Shown here piece by piece: positions 28,933 through 40,300 of a stretch of DNA of 64,000 bases (within the stretch, counting starts at the first letter, position 1; every line of letters starts with the position of its first letter). A model generated the notes under the pieces. The model saw only the letters and a program-made list of their open reading frames with translations, ran no database searches and was not told where the DNA came from. A program made the translations under genes and the position numbers. The stretch comes from Persicaria tinctoria. Lineage: Eukaryota > Streptophyta > Magnoliopsida > Caryophyllales > Polygonaceae. The DNA is taken from contig JBANSL010000010.1 of NCBI GenBank assembly GCA_037127255.1, forward strand, positions 31,927,120 to 31,991,119. The letters are read 5' to 3'.

Positions 28933-31242
28933 TGTAACGGCCCGAGAGTATGATTCTCGGGTTACGTTTCGAGGGATGAAACCCCTTGTTACGTAACCCG
29001 GGAATCCCGGGCCGTTACAAAGATGGTATCAGAGCTTAAGGCAGCACGACTTCACATGGATATAAAGCATGCAAGTACACAGGTATAGATTGGCAGTATA
29101 CAACGAGGGTAAGTATTTCACACAAGGATATATCAAGCCACATTGTGATCCTACATGGTGCTAGCGATACATGGTAAGGCATGTGTATCTTTACAAAGTG
29201 AACAAGAGAACATCACGGGCGATATATTATAATCATGCTAGGAATTAATGAACCGTCATAGGAGTACATGAAATGGTACAACAACTATCACATCATAGGA
29301 CAATCATATTCACGTGATGAAGCAAGCATGACAAGTTACTACTCAGCGAGTCATATTCGAATTCATAAGCCTTATAGGATACTAACAACACATATCGAAC
29401 ATGAGTACAATTAAGGTACTTCGACTAGACTCACCCTAGCATTCAGGTGTCCTGTATATGCGAAAACGTGATACTAACTCATGATTCATACATACGTTCA
29501 TTCGATTAGCACAACAATTTGCAGAGAGCCAAATAAGCCACACCGTAATGATCTAGAAGCATGACAGGCATACAACGGAGTGTCACATGGGTCTAAAGCA
29601 AGATAGCTAAGCATGGATATGATGATATATAGTTACGGATCCATGCAAATATTTAAATGGTAGGTACATGCACAAAATATCAAGTCATACGTTCAGGGAA
29701 ATACGAGAGAATACCACTGAGCAAGAGAAAACATCACGGAAATCAAGAGGGTAAGCATGATATGGTTTAGTGGTCATAAAGGCACGAGGAGTAGCAAGAG
29801 TGAGACTAACATGCTAAGGGTCACACTATCATGATCCTAATCCAAGAGAGAGAGTGTAAACATAATGTCAAGTCAAGCATATACGAAACCAGGAATTTTA
29901 GTGGTGTGTGCTCGTGCGGCATGTCAAGTGATATATTCATGAAAGTATGAGAGAAACATGGAGATCATCATGGCATGACAGTTAGGTAAGCATGTTGGAA
30001 ACTAGGTGTCATATGAATCAGGTTGAACATCTAGTTGTAACACACACCCATCAAGTAAAGAACTCACTATATCAGGATATCATAATGGAAGGATCACACT
30101 ATCATAAGCCCATTTGCAGAGAGGACACTAATCATGCGGTTTCCTAACATATGACACATTCATTCAAGCATTAGTATAACAATGTATATACTAAGTAGAT
30201 CATGCTGGGGTGATATATGCATAAAATGTAACACGAACCTAAGCAATGGCTAAACATGGACATCTAGACATGTAGGCATAAATTCACACTAACAATCAAT
30301 CTGCAATTCTAGGGGGTAGTGCATATAGAATCATGCAATCATGGACATAACAATTAAGATAACCTGACAGAGATCTACAAGGATGACTCTGACTCACTCC
30401 CAAAATCCCCAGAACTTGATTCTCGTGGAATATTCACGTGACTCTCGAGTAGGGTAGCAAATGGATCAAGTAAACATCGTACTCCAATACAACCTCAAAT
30501 GTGGTTATTCCTCCCAATTTCCCGTAGATCACACCGACGTCGCAAGACAAGCTCAATAAAGACATTTAGTGGGGTCGGGAAAAGAAGACCGAAGAAGGAA
30601 ATAGTCTGGCTTAAAAGATCAAAGGCAATCCCACAAGGACTAGGATCCCGACTCTATAATGGCAGAAGATCTCCCCCGCTATTCCATTCACATAGGCAAA
30701 ATATCAGCCAGGTCTCCAATCTAAGCAAACAACATTCAGCACAGAACAATCAACAATCAAGCTATCCTATGGGCCGCCCTTCGAGGGGCGACTAACCGGA
30801 GGGGCAAAACCTCACGATCTCTACCTAACTCGCCACTCCAGCCACTACGACGCAAAGCCTTGGAGTCTTGTAGGCCCATCTGTAAAGAACAAGCTATATT
30901 TTGCCTACCCGTTCCCAACTACCTCTAATAGAGATGGTCTAGCGCTTTCACTACCCCTTCGTTTCCCTTTCTTTGATTACCAGATTTATTAAGTCAAGTA
31001 CATATTTAGTCCATTTGAGTTAACCATATTAAATTCATTTTGCCCTTTCCAAAACATTTTGAAAAACCATTAGAAAACCTTGGGCCACTTTCAAAACCAC
31101 TTCAACCTATCATACTCGGTTTACATAACCTGAGCTCTGATACCATCTTTGTAACGGCCCGGGATTATGAGTCCCGGGTTACGTAACGAGGGGTTTCATC
31201 CCTCGAAACGTAACCCGGGAATCATAATCCCGGGCCGTTACA
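28933..31242. mobile_element. LTR-like element with inverted, self-palindromic ends
   Basis: Ends are 87 bp (28933-29019) and 93 bp (31150-31242). Each starts TGTAACGGCCC and ends GGGCCGTTACA and is itself largely palindromic. The asymmetric middle (TTTCGAGGGATGAAACCCC) is inverted at the right end relative to the left. Each end is followed inward by a primer-site match to initiator tRNA-Met, TGGTATCAGAGC at 29024-29035 and its reverse complement at 31134-31145. The flanks are ATAGC on both sides (28928-28932 and 31243-31247), a clean 5-bp duplication. The 2.1-kb interior has no gag or pol and no credible gene. It is inserted in Copia gag. Confidence 0.82.
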
Positions 31243-31247
31243 ATAGC

Positions 31248-31458
31248 GACAATCCATTCTTGATAGTTGTCACCTTTGAGAATTACCAAGCAAATAGAGA
31301 GACTCGAATGATCAGAGGGATGAAGATAATAGGGAGAGGAAGAGGTGAGAGCCACTGGCAGTTGAGCCATGAGATCGGCGGCGGCGGTGGCGGGGTAGGG
31401 TTGTGTTTAGGGCCGACGGTAGGGTTAGGTTAGAGGATCGTGGTTAAGCTTGATACCA
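31248..31458 (-). pseudogene. Copia gag N-terminus and primer-binding site (minus strand)
   Basis: From ATG at 31370 downward the minus strand reads MAQLPVALTSSSPYYLHPSD and LKGDNYQEWIVAI, the usual Copia gag start, until the inserted element. A primer site TGGTATCAAGC (minus strand, 31458-31448) precedes it and abuts a presumed LTR that begins at 31459 (TGAAGAATT...). Together with 28370-28927 this is one gag split by the inverted-LTR element. Confidence 0.72.
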
Positions 31459-31700
31459 TGAAGAATTTGGCAGAAGAAAGTCTTGTGTTTTTTTATTAAT
31501 CAACCTTGTTTAAATAATATATTGAATTAGAAAAATTCTATCCTAAAAAGATATAATAAGATATATTCTAAAGATATAAGAAAGAGGATCTCTAAAGATC
31601 TTAATATTCCACAAAACAGAGTTAAGGTCGTCTCGGAGTCATGTCGTTGGCCTTTGGAGCCGTGGGAGAGCAGAGGGTTTGTTGCACATCCCTCACTAAA
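31459..31700 (-). repeat. Probable LTR of the minus-strand Copia element (outer limit uncertain)
   Basis: On the minus strand the sequence ends TTCTTCA directly before the primer site, as an LTR should. The far limit was set only roughly, as no second LTR copy is present for comparison. No coding content. Confidence 0.4.
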
Positions 31701-32424
31701 CATATATCAACGAAGCTCTGATGACTGATGAGAGTCGTTGACCCTTCAGAAGCCAGCCTTGTATGTGGTGCTTTCATCAATAAGGGTTTGAGAACTCCCG
31801 ATCAGTAGATAGCATGTTGTTGGTTGTTGAGGTTGTATGGAAATTGTCATGAAAGCCAGGACCAGATATCTCGCGGAAACTCGATTGAGTTTCGATGGGA
31901 GTCATTAGGTTCGAGGGGGGTGCTTGATAATCCATGCGTTCAAACAAAGTGCTATCGATCAATTAACCATTGAGGAGGCATCAACAATTCTACCTACGTT
32001 TACACAATTGCAAATCATTGATCAATTAAATTTCATAAGCAAACAAACTAATAAAATAAAATAAAAATATCAAGGATCGTCCTTGGTTTCATAGACAAAC
32101 ACATACAATACACCTATTAAAGTGCTAAATTCATTTTAAATTCAATAATTTCAATTCATTTTAACGGAGACTTAAGAACAGGTTTGGATGGGTGGTTAGT
32201 TGAAAACAAAAGTGGTATAGCGAGTGGTTACTTATAATTTCTTGTATTATGGGTGGTTAATTGCAAATCAAGAATAATAAGGGGTGGTTAAGTGTAAATT
32301 ACCCTAATGTTATTTATACTGTTTTGATTGAAAAACCAGTACTCAAATATCTACTCTAGATTGATTATTTATTTATTCTAATGAGAATGCCATATAAGAT
32401 TGAAAATTGAGAACTATTGTAAGT
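31701..32424. other. Non-coding spacer between Copia remains and hAT-D
   Basis: No supported gene. A short repeated phrase GGGTGGTTAATTGCAAAT / GGGTGGTTAAGTGTAAATT occurs near 32248-32305. The rest is AT-rich. Confidence 0.4.
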
Positions 32425-32675
32425 ACTATATGTAGGCGTGGCCACGGGTTACGGGTCAACCCGTGACCCGTCGGGTCGTTAACCCGGCGGGTCCGGGTTG
32501 CCGGGTTGCCCGGTAGGGACAGGTAGCGGGTTAGGGTTAGGGTCGGGAGATGGGTGACCCGTGACCCGCCGCGTCGCCCTATTTAAAAAAAAAGCCGTTG
32601 GTGGTGGGGCCCACAGGTTGGAGGTGTTTTTTTTTTACAAAATATAGCCGTTGTAACGGCTAGTAGACTCGGGGC

Positions 32676-32683
32676 TATAAATA
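32676..32683 (+). promoter_or_regulatory. TATA box of the BED-only gene
   Basis: TATAAATA lies 97 bases before the chosen ATG at 32773, in the context CTATAAATACCCGAC. The second gene has the same layout (33514-33521). Confidence 0.6.
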
Positions 32684-32772
32684 CCCGACTCCTCCTATCA
32701 CATATCCCATCCAATCCATCAATCACCTATCATTCTATCAATTTGATTTTCACAAGCTCGTACGTTGTAACC

Positions 32773-33003
32773 ATGTCCGGTGACAACCTCAAAGAGGCGT
32801 TGTTTGAAGATAACTACGATAAGGCGGATGTGCAAGCCGATCGATCATTCGTAGCCGTTTGTCGTCATTGTGCTAAAAGGTACAAGATGCGGAATAACCT
32901 TGGCCATGGTAATTTGAAGTATCACATCACCAACAAGCACCCCGAGAAGATTAAGAACGATGACGCTTCGGGCTCGAGTGGAACGAGTGGTGGTAAAAAC
33001 TAG
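32773..33003 (+). CDS. BED-type zinc finger mini-protein in hAT-D, 76 aa
   Basis: Starting at MSGDNLKEAL, the protein has one zinc finger with CRHCAKRYKMR followed by LKYHITNKHPEKI: two Cys and two His in BED spacing (residues about 34-60). It ends with a Ser/Gly/Asp tail and has no catalytic or dimerisation domain. The earlier in-frame ATG at 32743 is less likely because the second gene of the element also begins MSG. BED fingers bind hAT ends. A protein with only this domain could compete with the transposase, which is inference. The frame has no lesions. Confidence 0.55.
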   Translation: MSGDNLKEALFEDNYDKADVQADRSFVAVCRHCAKRYKMRNNLGHGNLKYHITNKHPEKIKNDDASGSSGTSGGKN

Positions 33004-33513
33004 TCTATTATTCCTATGTCCTAAGTCTTAATAATAAGTAGTGAGTATTGTAGTAATGTAGTAAGTTTATGTTTTACGTTTTTATGTTATTATGTTATGT
33101 TATGTGAATCGGTGAATGTGAGTCGTGATTTGTAAACGTGTAATCGTCTTTCGGTTTACAATAAACTTGTGTTTGAATGATTCAAATAATATTGTTTTAT
33201 AAGATAATATTTTTACTAATTACCTAACAACTTAGAAAAAATTACCTAAACATTATATATTACATTTAAAAAGTTCAAAAAATAAAAATCTACATAAAAT
33301 ATATTGGAAACTTAACATATAAATTTAATTAAAAGTTAAGCTAGTTAACTAGTAGCCAAACACCACCCAAGTGCAAATAAAAAAAAAATTTGAATCGAGG
33401 GCAACGGTCACATTTCAAACGGTCGACCCGCCGGGTCGACTGTTGGACCCGGCGGGTCGACCGTTGCCCAACGCCCAACGACTACATTGGAGGGAAAGGG
33501 TTCGGTTTGGCTC

Positions 33514-33521
33514 TATAAATA
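33514..33521 (+). promoter_or_regulatory. TATA box of the hAT-D transposase gene
   Basis: TATAAATA in the context CTCTATAAATAGCCCC, 127 bases before the ATG at 33648. Pyrimidine-rich leader sequence follows. Confidence 0.6.
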
Positions 33522-33647
33522 GCCCCTTTCCCTCCCAATTCCAACCCACACCTCACTCGTCTCCTCTAATCTCATCTCAATCTCTCTAATCGCTCTATAA
33601 TCGCTCGATCTTGTCTCTCGTAATCTCCTAAGTCTCTTCAATTCAAC

Positions 33648-35002
33648 ATGTCGGGTTTTATCAACCGAGTTACTAACCGAGTTACTAGGGGTCGCAAGAG
33701 TGTTAGCGGAGCCCCATCTTCATCGACCCCGAGTGTCGGAGGAGGCGGGTCGAACCCGGCGGCGGCACCAAGCCTTCGTCGAAGTGCATCGGTCTCGGCG
33801 GCGAGCGGATCCCGACGTCGTCAGGATGATGCTCTACTCGCCGACCACATCGACGAGATCAAGGAGGAGGAGGAGGCCGAGCTCGAGGCCGATGGGACCC
33901 CCACCCCCCAAGCCGAAACTCCGACGATTCCGACCCAAGATTCCGGGTTCCCCGGCGAAGGGAGCCAAGGAACTCCGACCGATGGCGACCCTATTACTAC
34001 GGTGGAAGTTCGAGCCGCTACTTTCAAGTATTGGTTCACGAAGGGTCCTAGGGAGCCGGCTTGGGAGGAATCGAGTTGCGCCGCCAAGTGCAACTTTTGC
34101 TCCACGGTCTACAAGCACAAGAAGAGAGGCGAATATGGGAACTACGGTCGCCATATCCGTCTGAAGCATCCCGAGAAGCTCGACCTCGCCAAAGGGCAAA
34201 CTCAACTAACCGGGTACGCATCTTCTTCCACTCAACCCCCTGGTTTATGGTCTTATGATTATCGTAGTTGTCATGATCAATATGCAGAAATGATAGCTGC
34301 CGAGGGTTTAGCTTATAGTTTTTTCACAACCTTTATGTTTCAATGAATTTATTACGCAAAATGTTCAACCTGCATGGCAAGGTATTAGTCGAAACACGGT
34401 TAAGAGGAAAATACTTAGACGGTATAACACCCGTAAAAATGAATTAATCGAATATTTTCAAAAAAACCATGATTTACACATTTCGATTTGTAGTGACATT
34501 TGGACCGACCATTGGCAACATCACTCATACATGGGTGTTACTTGCCATTGGGTTGATCAACGTTTTCAATTGCACAAACGTGTTTTAGCTTTTCGAGTTT
34601 TCGACGAAGCACACACGACACGAAACATAGGTGTCCTTTTAACGGTTTTACAAGAATATAGATTAACTAAAAGAGTTTATAGTATCGGTTTTGACAACGC
34701 TTCTGCCAACACCGCATCTATCCCCGATTTAATCCAAAACTGTCAGCCCGCGATAGGCGGCAAGTTTTTCCACATCCGTTGCGCCCCTCACATTTTAAAC
34801 TTATGTGTTCAAGATGGTTTAATATATTTACAAGGTGTTGTTGAACCAATTCAATTTGTTTTGCGGGCACTTTGGCGAAGCAAACAGCTTCGCCAACAAT
34901 GGAGCGCTTATTGTCGTAGCCACCAAACCCGCCCAAAAACGTTCCCCAAGGACGTTTGCACTCGGTGGAACTCCACTTACACAATGATTTACGATTCAAT
35001 CG
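33648..35002 (+). pseudogene. hAT-D transposase, N-terminal part
   Basis: MSGFINRVTNRVTRGRKSVS opens a Ser/Pro-rich region. A BED finger follows at about residues 145-185: CNFCSTVYKHKKRGEYGNYG, then RHIRLKHPEKL. The core includes WSYDYRSCHDQYAEMIAAEG, then after a frame change in the T run at 34318-34323 comes ISICSDIWTDHWQHHSYMGV (catalytic Asp region), YSIGFDNASANT (second Asp) and HIRCAPHILNLCVQDGL. It breaks off at CTRWNSTYTMIYDSI, where the Athila element inserted. About the last third of the protein before the dimerisation domain is deleted; the domain itself survives at 42953-43495. Confidence 0.88.
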
Positions 35003-37248
35003 TGTTGTGAGCGAAATCTTCCATGTTTTACAGTAACTTTTATACCGATTTCTGTATACATTGCATTCATTTGGGTTTAGATAGTACAGAATCTATGTAG
35101 TTTATGTTTATTTGCCAAATTTTGGAATCTACACCAGTTTCTCTTTAAATCGCAGAAATCGAGGCTTTTACAGCAATTCTACAGAAGGTCGGAAAAGCTC
35201 GGAAAACCATTACAGAAGTCCAAGGTCAAAGCAGCGGAACAAGTCTGAGAGTCAACCCTACTCGACATCGAGTAGGTCTACTCGACCTAGACGAGCATGA
35301 CCGAACACGGCCTTGTCGAGCAAGCCTGCTCGAGAAGCCAGACGACCCGAGCCTCCGGAGTCTACTCGATCTCGACAAGCTCCGGTCGAGATCGACGAAG
35401 CCCAGCGCCACCACCCGGAGTCGATGAAGGGAAGAGCTGCCCGAGAAGCCGAGGACGAGAATCCGAGCCAGGTCTACTCGACCTCGACGAAGCCCTTGTC
35501 GAGGTCGACAAGCCAGTCCGAGCCGGACAAGGAGGAGTCCTCGACGAGACCATCCGAGCCATCCTCGACGAATCCTACTCGATCTTGACAAGAATTAGTC
35601 GAGATCGACGAAGGCCCTGAACCATGTCCGAGCTTGCCGAGGAGAGACACTCGAGAAGACCAAGTCGACCGAGCAACCCTTGTCGAGGTCGACGCGGCCA
35701 ACTCGAGGTCGACGAGCACCAGTGAGCCCAAGTCCGAGCCACATCGAGCAGAGTCAAGCCAAGTCGAGAAGCCGTACTCGAGGTCGACTAGACCTACTCG
35801 AGGTCGAGTAAGGCCGTGTCCAGAAACGCGTCGACGAAGCCTTGTCCGAGTAGAGTTGGAGTTGCTTGGTCGCGAAGGCGGAAGATTCTATCTGATCTAT
35901 CAAGTCTATCCATGGAAGGCAATCTATCAACAACATGAAGACATACTACCTTATTTAGAATTATCTTTTCCTTATAGATTTAATTCCATTATCTCATTTA
36001 TTTATCTTTTAAGCTTTTTAGATATAGATAGATATCTTCTTTCCTAGAATAGCTAGGGAATGAAGGCTATAAATAAAGCCTAGGGGGCTCAGTTTTATTA
36101 ATTCAATTTCAGTCAGAGACAAGTAGTTCCATTCAGAGATACAGTTTTAGGAGTTTGAGGTTTTTAAGGTTTTGGCTTACGGCGAAAGTGGATTGCCAGG
36201 ATTGTAAAGGCTTTGAATTTAGTTTTTAATGCAAGTTTCTTTCATCAATTCAATGTCTGCGATTGCGATGAGGCGTGAGTAGTCCACCCACTTCTGGGGC
36301 TAGGGTGAGCCCGACGGTGGCCATGTGAGGCGATGCGATAAAGGTCAGATCTTTTGTGTGATTCATCTTCTATCCCTATGAGCATGATTCTTTTGCGAGA
36401 GTTGAAGGTGATCCTTGTTTGTGTTATTGAAGCGAAAGTGATCTTAATGCAACTTGGATTAATTATGTGAAAAGGGTTAGTAACAATTAGGGTTTATGCG
36501 AGAGCCTCTATATGCCTATTTGTTAATGACGAAAGTTATTTGATGGAAAGCATGATCTTTTATGCCTTTATGTGTTGTTTTGCATAGCTACCGTTGTGGT
36601 GTTGAAACCCTAGCCTTGGAGGTCTTTTTATATATTGAAGTTAATTTCTGTCAAATTTCTGCATTCTGTCGAAAATCTGCGATTTTGTCTTTTGCTGTTT
36701 CTTGTCGATATAGACTAGCCCTTTGTCGATCTCGAGTTGTTCTTTGTCGAAGTCGAGTAGTGCTGGTCTAAGTCGAGTTGGTTACTTTCTGTTTTTGTCG
36801 ATTTAAAGTTTCTGTCTTTACTTTCCTTTGTCGAGGTCGAGTTGACTCGCCTTTGTCGAGTTGCTTCGTTTTCGATTCTGAGCTACTGTTGTCGACTACC
36901 TTTGTCTATCTCAAGTTGCTGTTGTCGAGATCGACGAGACTGTTGCTTTGTTTCTGTTTTGCTTTGTTCTTTACTTCCTTTGCTTTATTTCTTGCTTTGT
37001 TCTTTGCTTTTATTGCCCTTGCCGGGTTATTTGTTTCTTTCTTTCTGTTTCTACAATTCTGTCTGTTCTGCTCTGCTGCTGTTGTGAGAATCTGATAGCT
37101 ACCTGAGAACTGCTGACGTGCTTCCTCGTGGATTCGATCCTGATTTTCTCTTACTACAACGGGAGGAAGTCTTGTATTTATTTGCTGAGACAGGGGAGTC
37201 GTTCTGAACTATATCTGATTTTATACTTGACTTACTCCTGCAACAACA
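35003..37248 (+). repeat. 5' LTR of the Athila derivative, about 2.25 kb
   Basis: Starts TGTTGTGAGC and ends CAACAACA just before the primer site. A TATAAATAAAGCC promoter-like box lies at 36069-36081. TCGA-rich arrays lie at about 35262-35870 and 36707-36930. The same arrangement is seen in the solo LTR at 13894-16001. Confidence 0.9.
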
Positions 37249-37251
37249 AAT

Positions 37252-37269
37252 TGGCGTCGTTGCCGGGGA
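37252..37269 (+). promoter_or_regulatory. Primer-binding site, tRNA-Asp type
   Basis: TGGCGTCGTTGCCGGGGA matches the 3' end of plant tRNA-Asp at all but one base (family form TGGCGCCGTTGCCGGGGA). It is used to start minus-strand DNA synthesis and lies three bases after the LTR. Confidence 0.85.
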
Positions 37270-37331
37270 GGCAATCAATCGCGCCTTAGGTAGTCAGTTC
37301 TCACTGCCTCTTTAAGTAAGATTGCAGGTGT

Positions 37332-40300
37332 ATGCGTCGTTCTGGTCAAACACCTGAGTTTGACAGCTTAGACGAACCGGAGCGCTACCTACACATCCAC
37401 TCCAAACTCAAAAGGATCATGTCGTCCGCTGAAACACAGGAACAGCTAATCGCTAGGCTTACCAGGGAACTAGCCGCAAGGGATGCCGCTATCAACGCTA
37501 AAGATGCTGCTATCGCCGCTGAGAGAGCAGCAAGGGAACAAGCACAGGCTGAGCTTGCCCAGTATCCAACCACGGCAGAGGACTACATGCATCCAACTCT
37601 CGTCGTGCCTGAATCGGCGATTCTAATCCCTGAAAACTCTTTTGAAATTCGCACTCAATTTCTTATAGAGCTTAAAAACAATGCCTTTTACGGCAGATTT
37701 AATGAGTGTCCTCTTGAACATATTACTAACTTTCATGATATGTGCCGTACTCTTGCAGAAGGCACAACTCTGGAATATGTCAAGATGAAATCCTTTCGCT
37801 GGTCGCTCGCTGGACCTGCACTGAAATGGCTGGAAGGGCTGAAGGCAAGATCACTCACAACCTGGGCCCAAGTAGAGCAAGAGTTTCTGAACAAATTCTT
37901 CCCACCTGCCAAAACAGCACATCTCCGCCAGAAAATCACCGCCTTTAAACAGCAGAAAGGGGAACCGCTGGCAAGGGCATGGGAGCGCTACAAAGAACTG
38001 CTACGATCTTGCCCTACTCATGGACAGCCGCCCTACATCATTCAGGAGATCTTCTTCAACTCTCTTGATCAAGTCACTAAGGACATAATCAACAATTATA
38101 CTCGCTACGAGTATTTGACAATGCCGCCAAGTGACGCATGGGGAGTGCTAGAGAAGCTCACCAACTACGACAACAAGTATGGGTCTACTGTAGCCTATGA
38201 AGAGAACCCATACGCCAGGCCAGCACCATCCATGCCCCTATATGAGCCATCAAAGGAGATTGATCCAGATGTCAGGGAGCAATACTACAGAGACCAGAAT
38301 AGGAAGCTCATCAAGCAAGTCAAATATCTCTCTGTCAACCAGCCTTGTATTGAATGCGGATCGCAAAGGCACACCACTCCTGAGTGCCCACACACAGAAC
38401 AAGTCAGATTGGCAGAACACCATGAGGATGCAGCTTACACAGGGGGTCCAAATCGCTACATGGGGGACCAAAGGTTTCAGCAACCACAGTGGAACCAAGG
38501 TGTCCCTAGGAATCCCCCGCCCTACAGAGCTCCAGGACATCCAGAAAGGGAACAGAAAAAGGATGATATACAGCTGGTCCTGGAGGAAATACGGAGAAAC
38601 CACACAAAAACTAGGCAGTCCTTCAACTCCGTTTATACTCAGATGCAAGGTGTCAACTCTAGGCTTGGGGAAATTGATATCTGGCGGAAAACAGTTGATA
38701 CACAGATTGGTCAGCTAGCAGCAGGAATCCCCAGACAGTCAGGCGCACTCCCTGGATCTTCAGAACCAAATCCTAAGGGAAAGACTGGGCACATCGCTGC
38801 TGTAAAACTCAGAAGCGACCATCAACTGCAAGAGCCAGAGGTTGGAAAGCAGCAGAACGACAAAGATCAGCAAGTCGACCTCGACAAATCCGTAGTCGAT
38901 CTCGACAAGGCCGTACTCGACCTCGACAAGACTCTCGTCGATCTCGAGGAGAAATTGCCAGAATCTTCGTCTGCGCCGAACAGCAACTCGACTGCACCCA
39001 ATCCAGTCGATCTCGACAAGGCTCTTGTCGATGTCGAAGAGCCCCTGGTCGAGAAATCTGCAGCAACTCCGACGTCTGTTCTGGCTCCGAATCAAAAAAG
39101 GAAGCTGCCTTTCCCCACAAAATCTCTAAAGGACCCAGCGGAGAAAAGGTTTCAGCGCTTCATCAAGATGCTTCAGAAGCTGAACGTCACCATCCCCTTC
39201 ACAGAAGCTCTCAATGAAATGCCGTCCTACGTCAAGTTCCTGAAGGAGATTCTGAGCAAAAAGCGATCGATGGCAGAAATCACAGAGGAGTGCAGCCATC
39301 TGGACATACTGGAGAAGAGGCCGGATCCAGGTAAGTTTGCTATAACTATTGGATTTGGTCCATACAAAATTAATGCCCTATGTGATCTTGGAGCCAGTGT
39401 TAGTATTATGCCTTTAACGATTTGGTCCAAGATTAAGATAGGTGCCCTGGAGCCTGTGGATGCTAGACTATACATGGCCAACAACACAGTGGTCATTCCA
39501 ACATGCATGGTGGAAAATGTACCAGTACAAGTAGGTAAATTCTTCGTTCCTGCTGATTTCCTAATTGTTGATATGCAAGAAGATCCTGCTTGTCCAATTA
39601 TTCTAGGAAGACCATTCTTGGCAATGGTGGATGCCAACATAAGCGTAAGGAAAGGAGTGCTCACCTTCAACATCAACGATGAGGTAATTGAGTATTTCTT
39701 TAATAAAACTGAAAGGCATACAGGTCCAATGAAAGAGGTCAAATCTATCTCAGCTGGCTACATCACCTGCGGGGAACCCAAGGTCAGAAATATGACCCCT
39801 GAAGAGATAGAAAAGAGAGACATGGAGGCCCAGGTGGAGGAGATCATGGCAATCCTCAAGGAAAACACAGAGAATCCAATCGACACGGACCAAGGTAAGT
39901 CGTTGTGGATTCATTATTTTTCGGATGCCTTGACAGGAACTAAGTATGGGGTCAAGATCGACCAAGGCTCCTCGACCTCGAGTAGAGCCCTAGTCGATCT
40001 CGACCAGACCAAGGCGACTCCACCAGCACCAGTATCGTCGAGCAGCGAACCAGACAAACCGGCCTCGTCGATCTCGACAAGACTTGTCGAGGTCGACCAC
40101 CACTCGACGGCTTCAGTTTTTGCTTCCTCGACGCTGACGACACCAGAGCCAGGATCGTCGTCGATCTCGACCACCCTTGTCGAGATCGACCACCAGACGA
40201 GGAGCCCAGATCCACCTTCCTCGACGACGGCGACTCCAGGACCAGAACCCTACTCGACCTCGAGTAGGCTTGTCGAGGTCGACCACCACTCGGCTCCACC

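Noticed and set aside
29040..31130. Frames within the inverted-LTR element (for example 30499-30795) as gag or cargo
   Set aside because: Short, no domain, and composition like non-coding DNA.
35226..35731. Several overlapping frames rich in Ser, Arg and Asp in the LTR, repeated at 42492-42857
   Set aside because: They come from the TCGA arrays, which are open in several phases on both strands; the LTR is non-coding.
38250..39742. Minus-strand frames of 100-170 codons
   Set aside because: Antisense shadows of the gag-protease frame; no domain seen.
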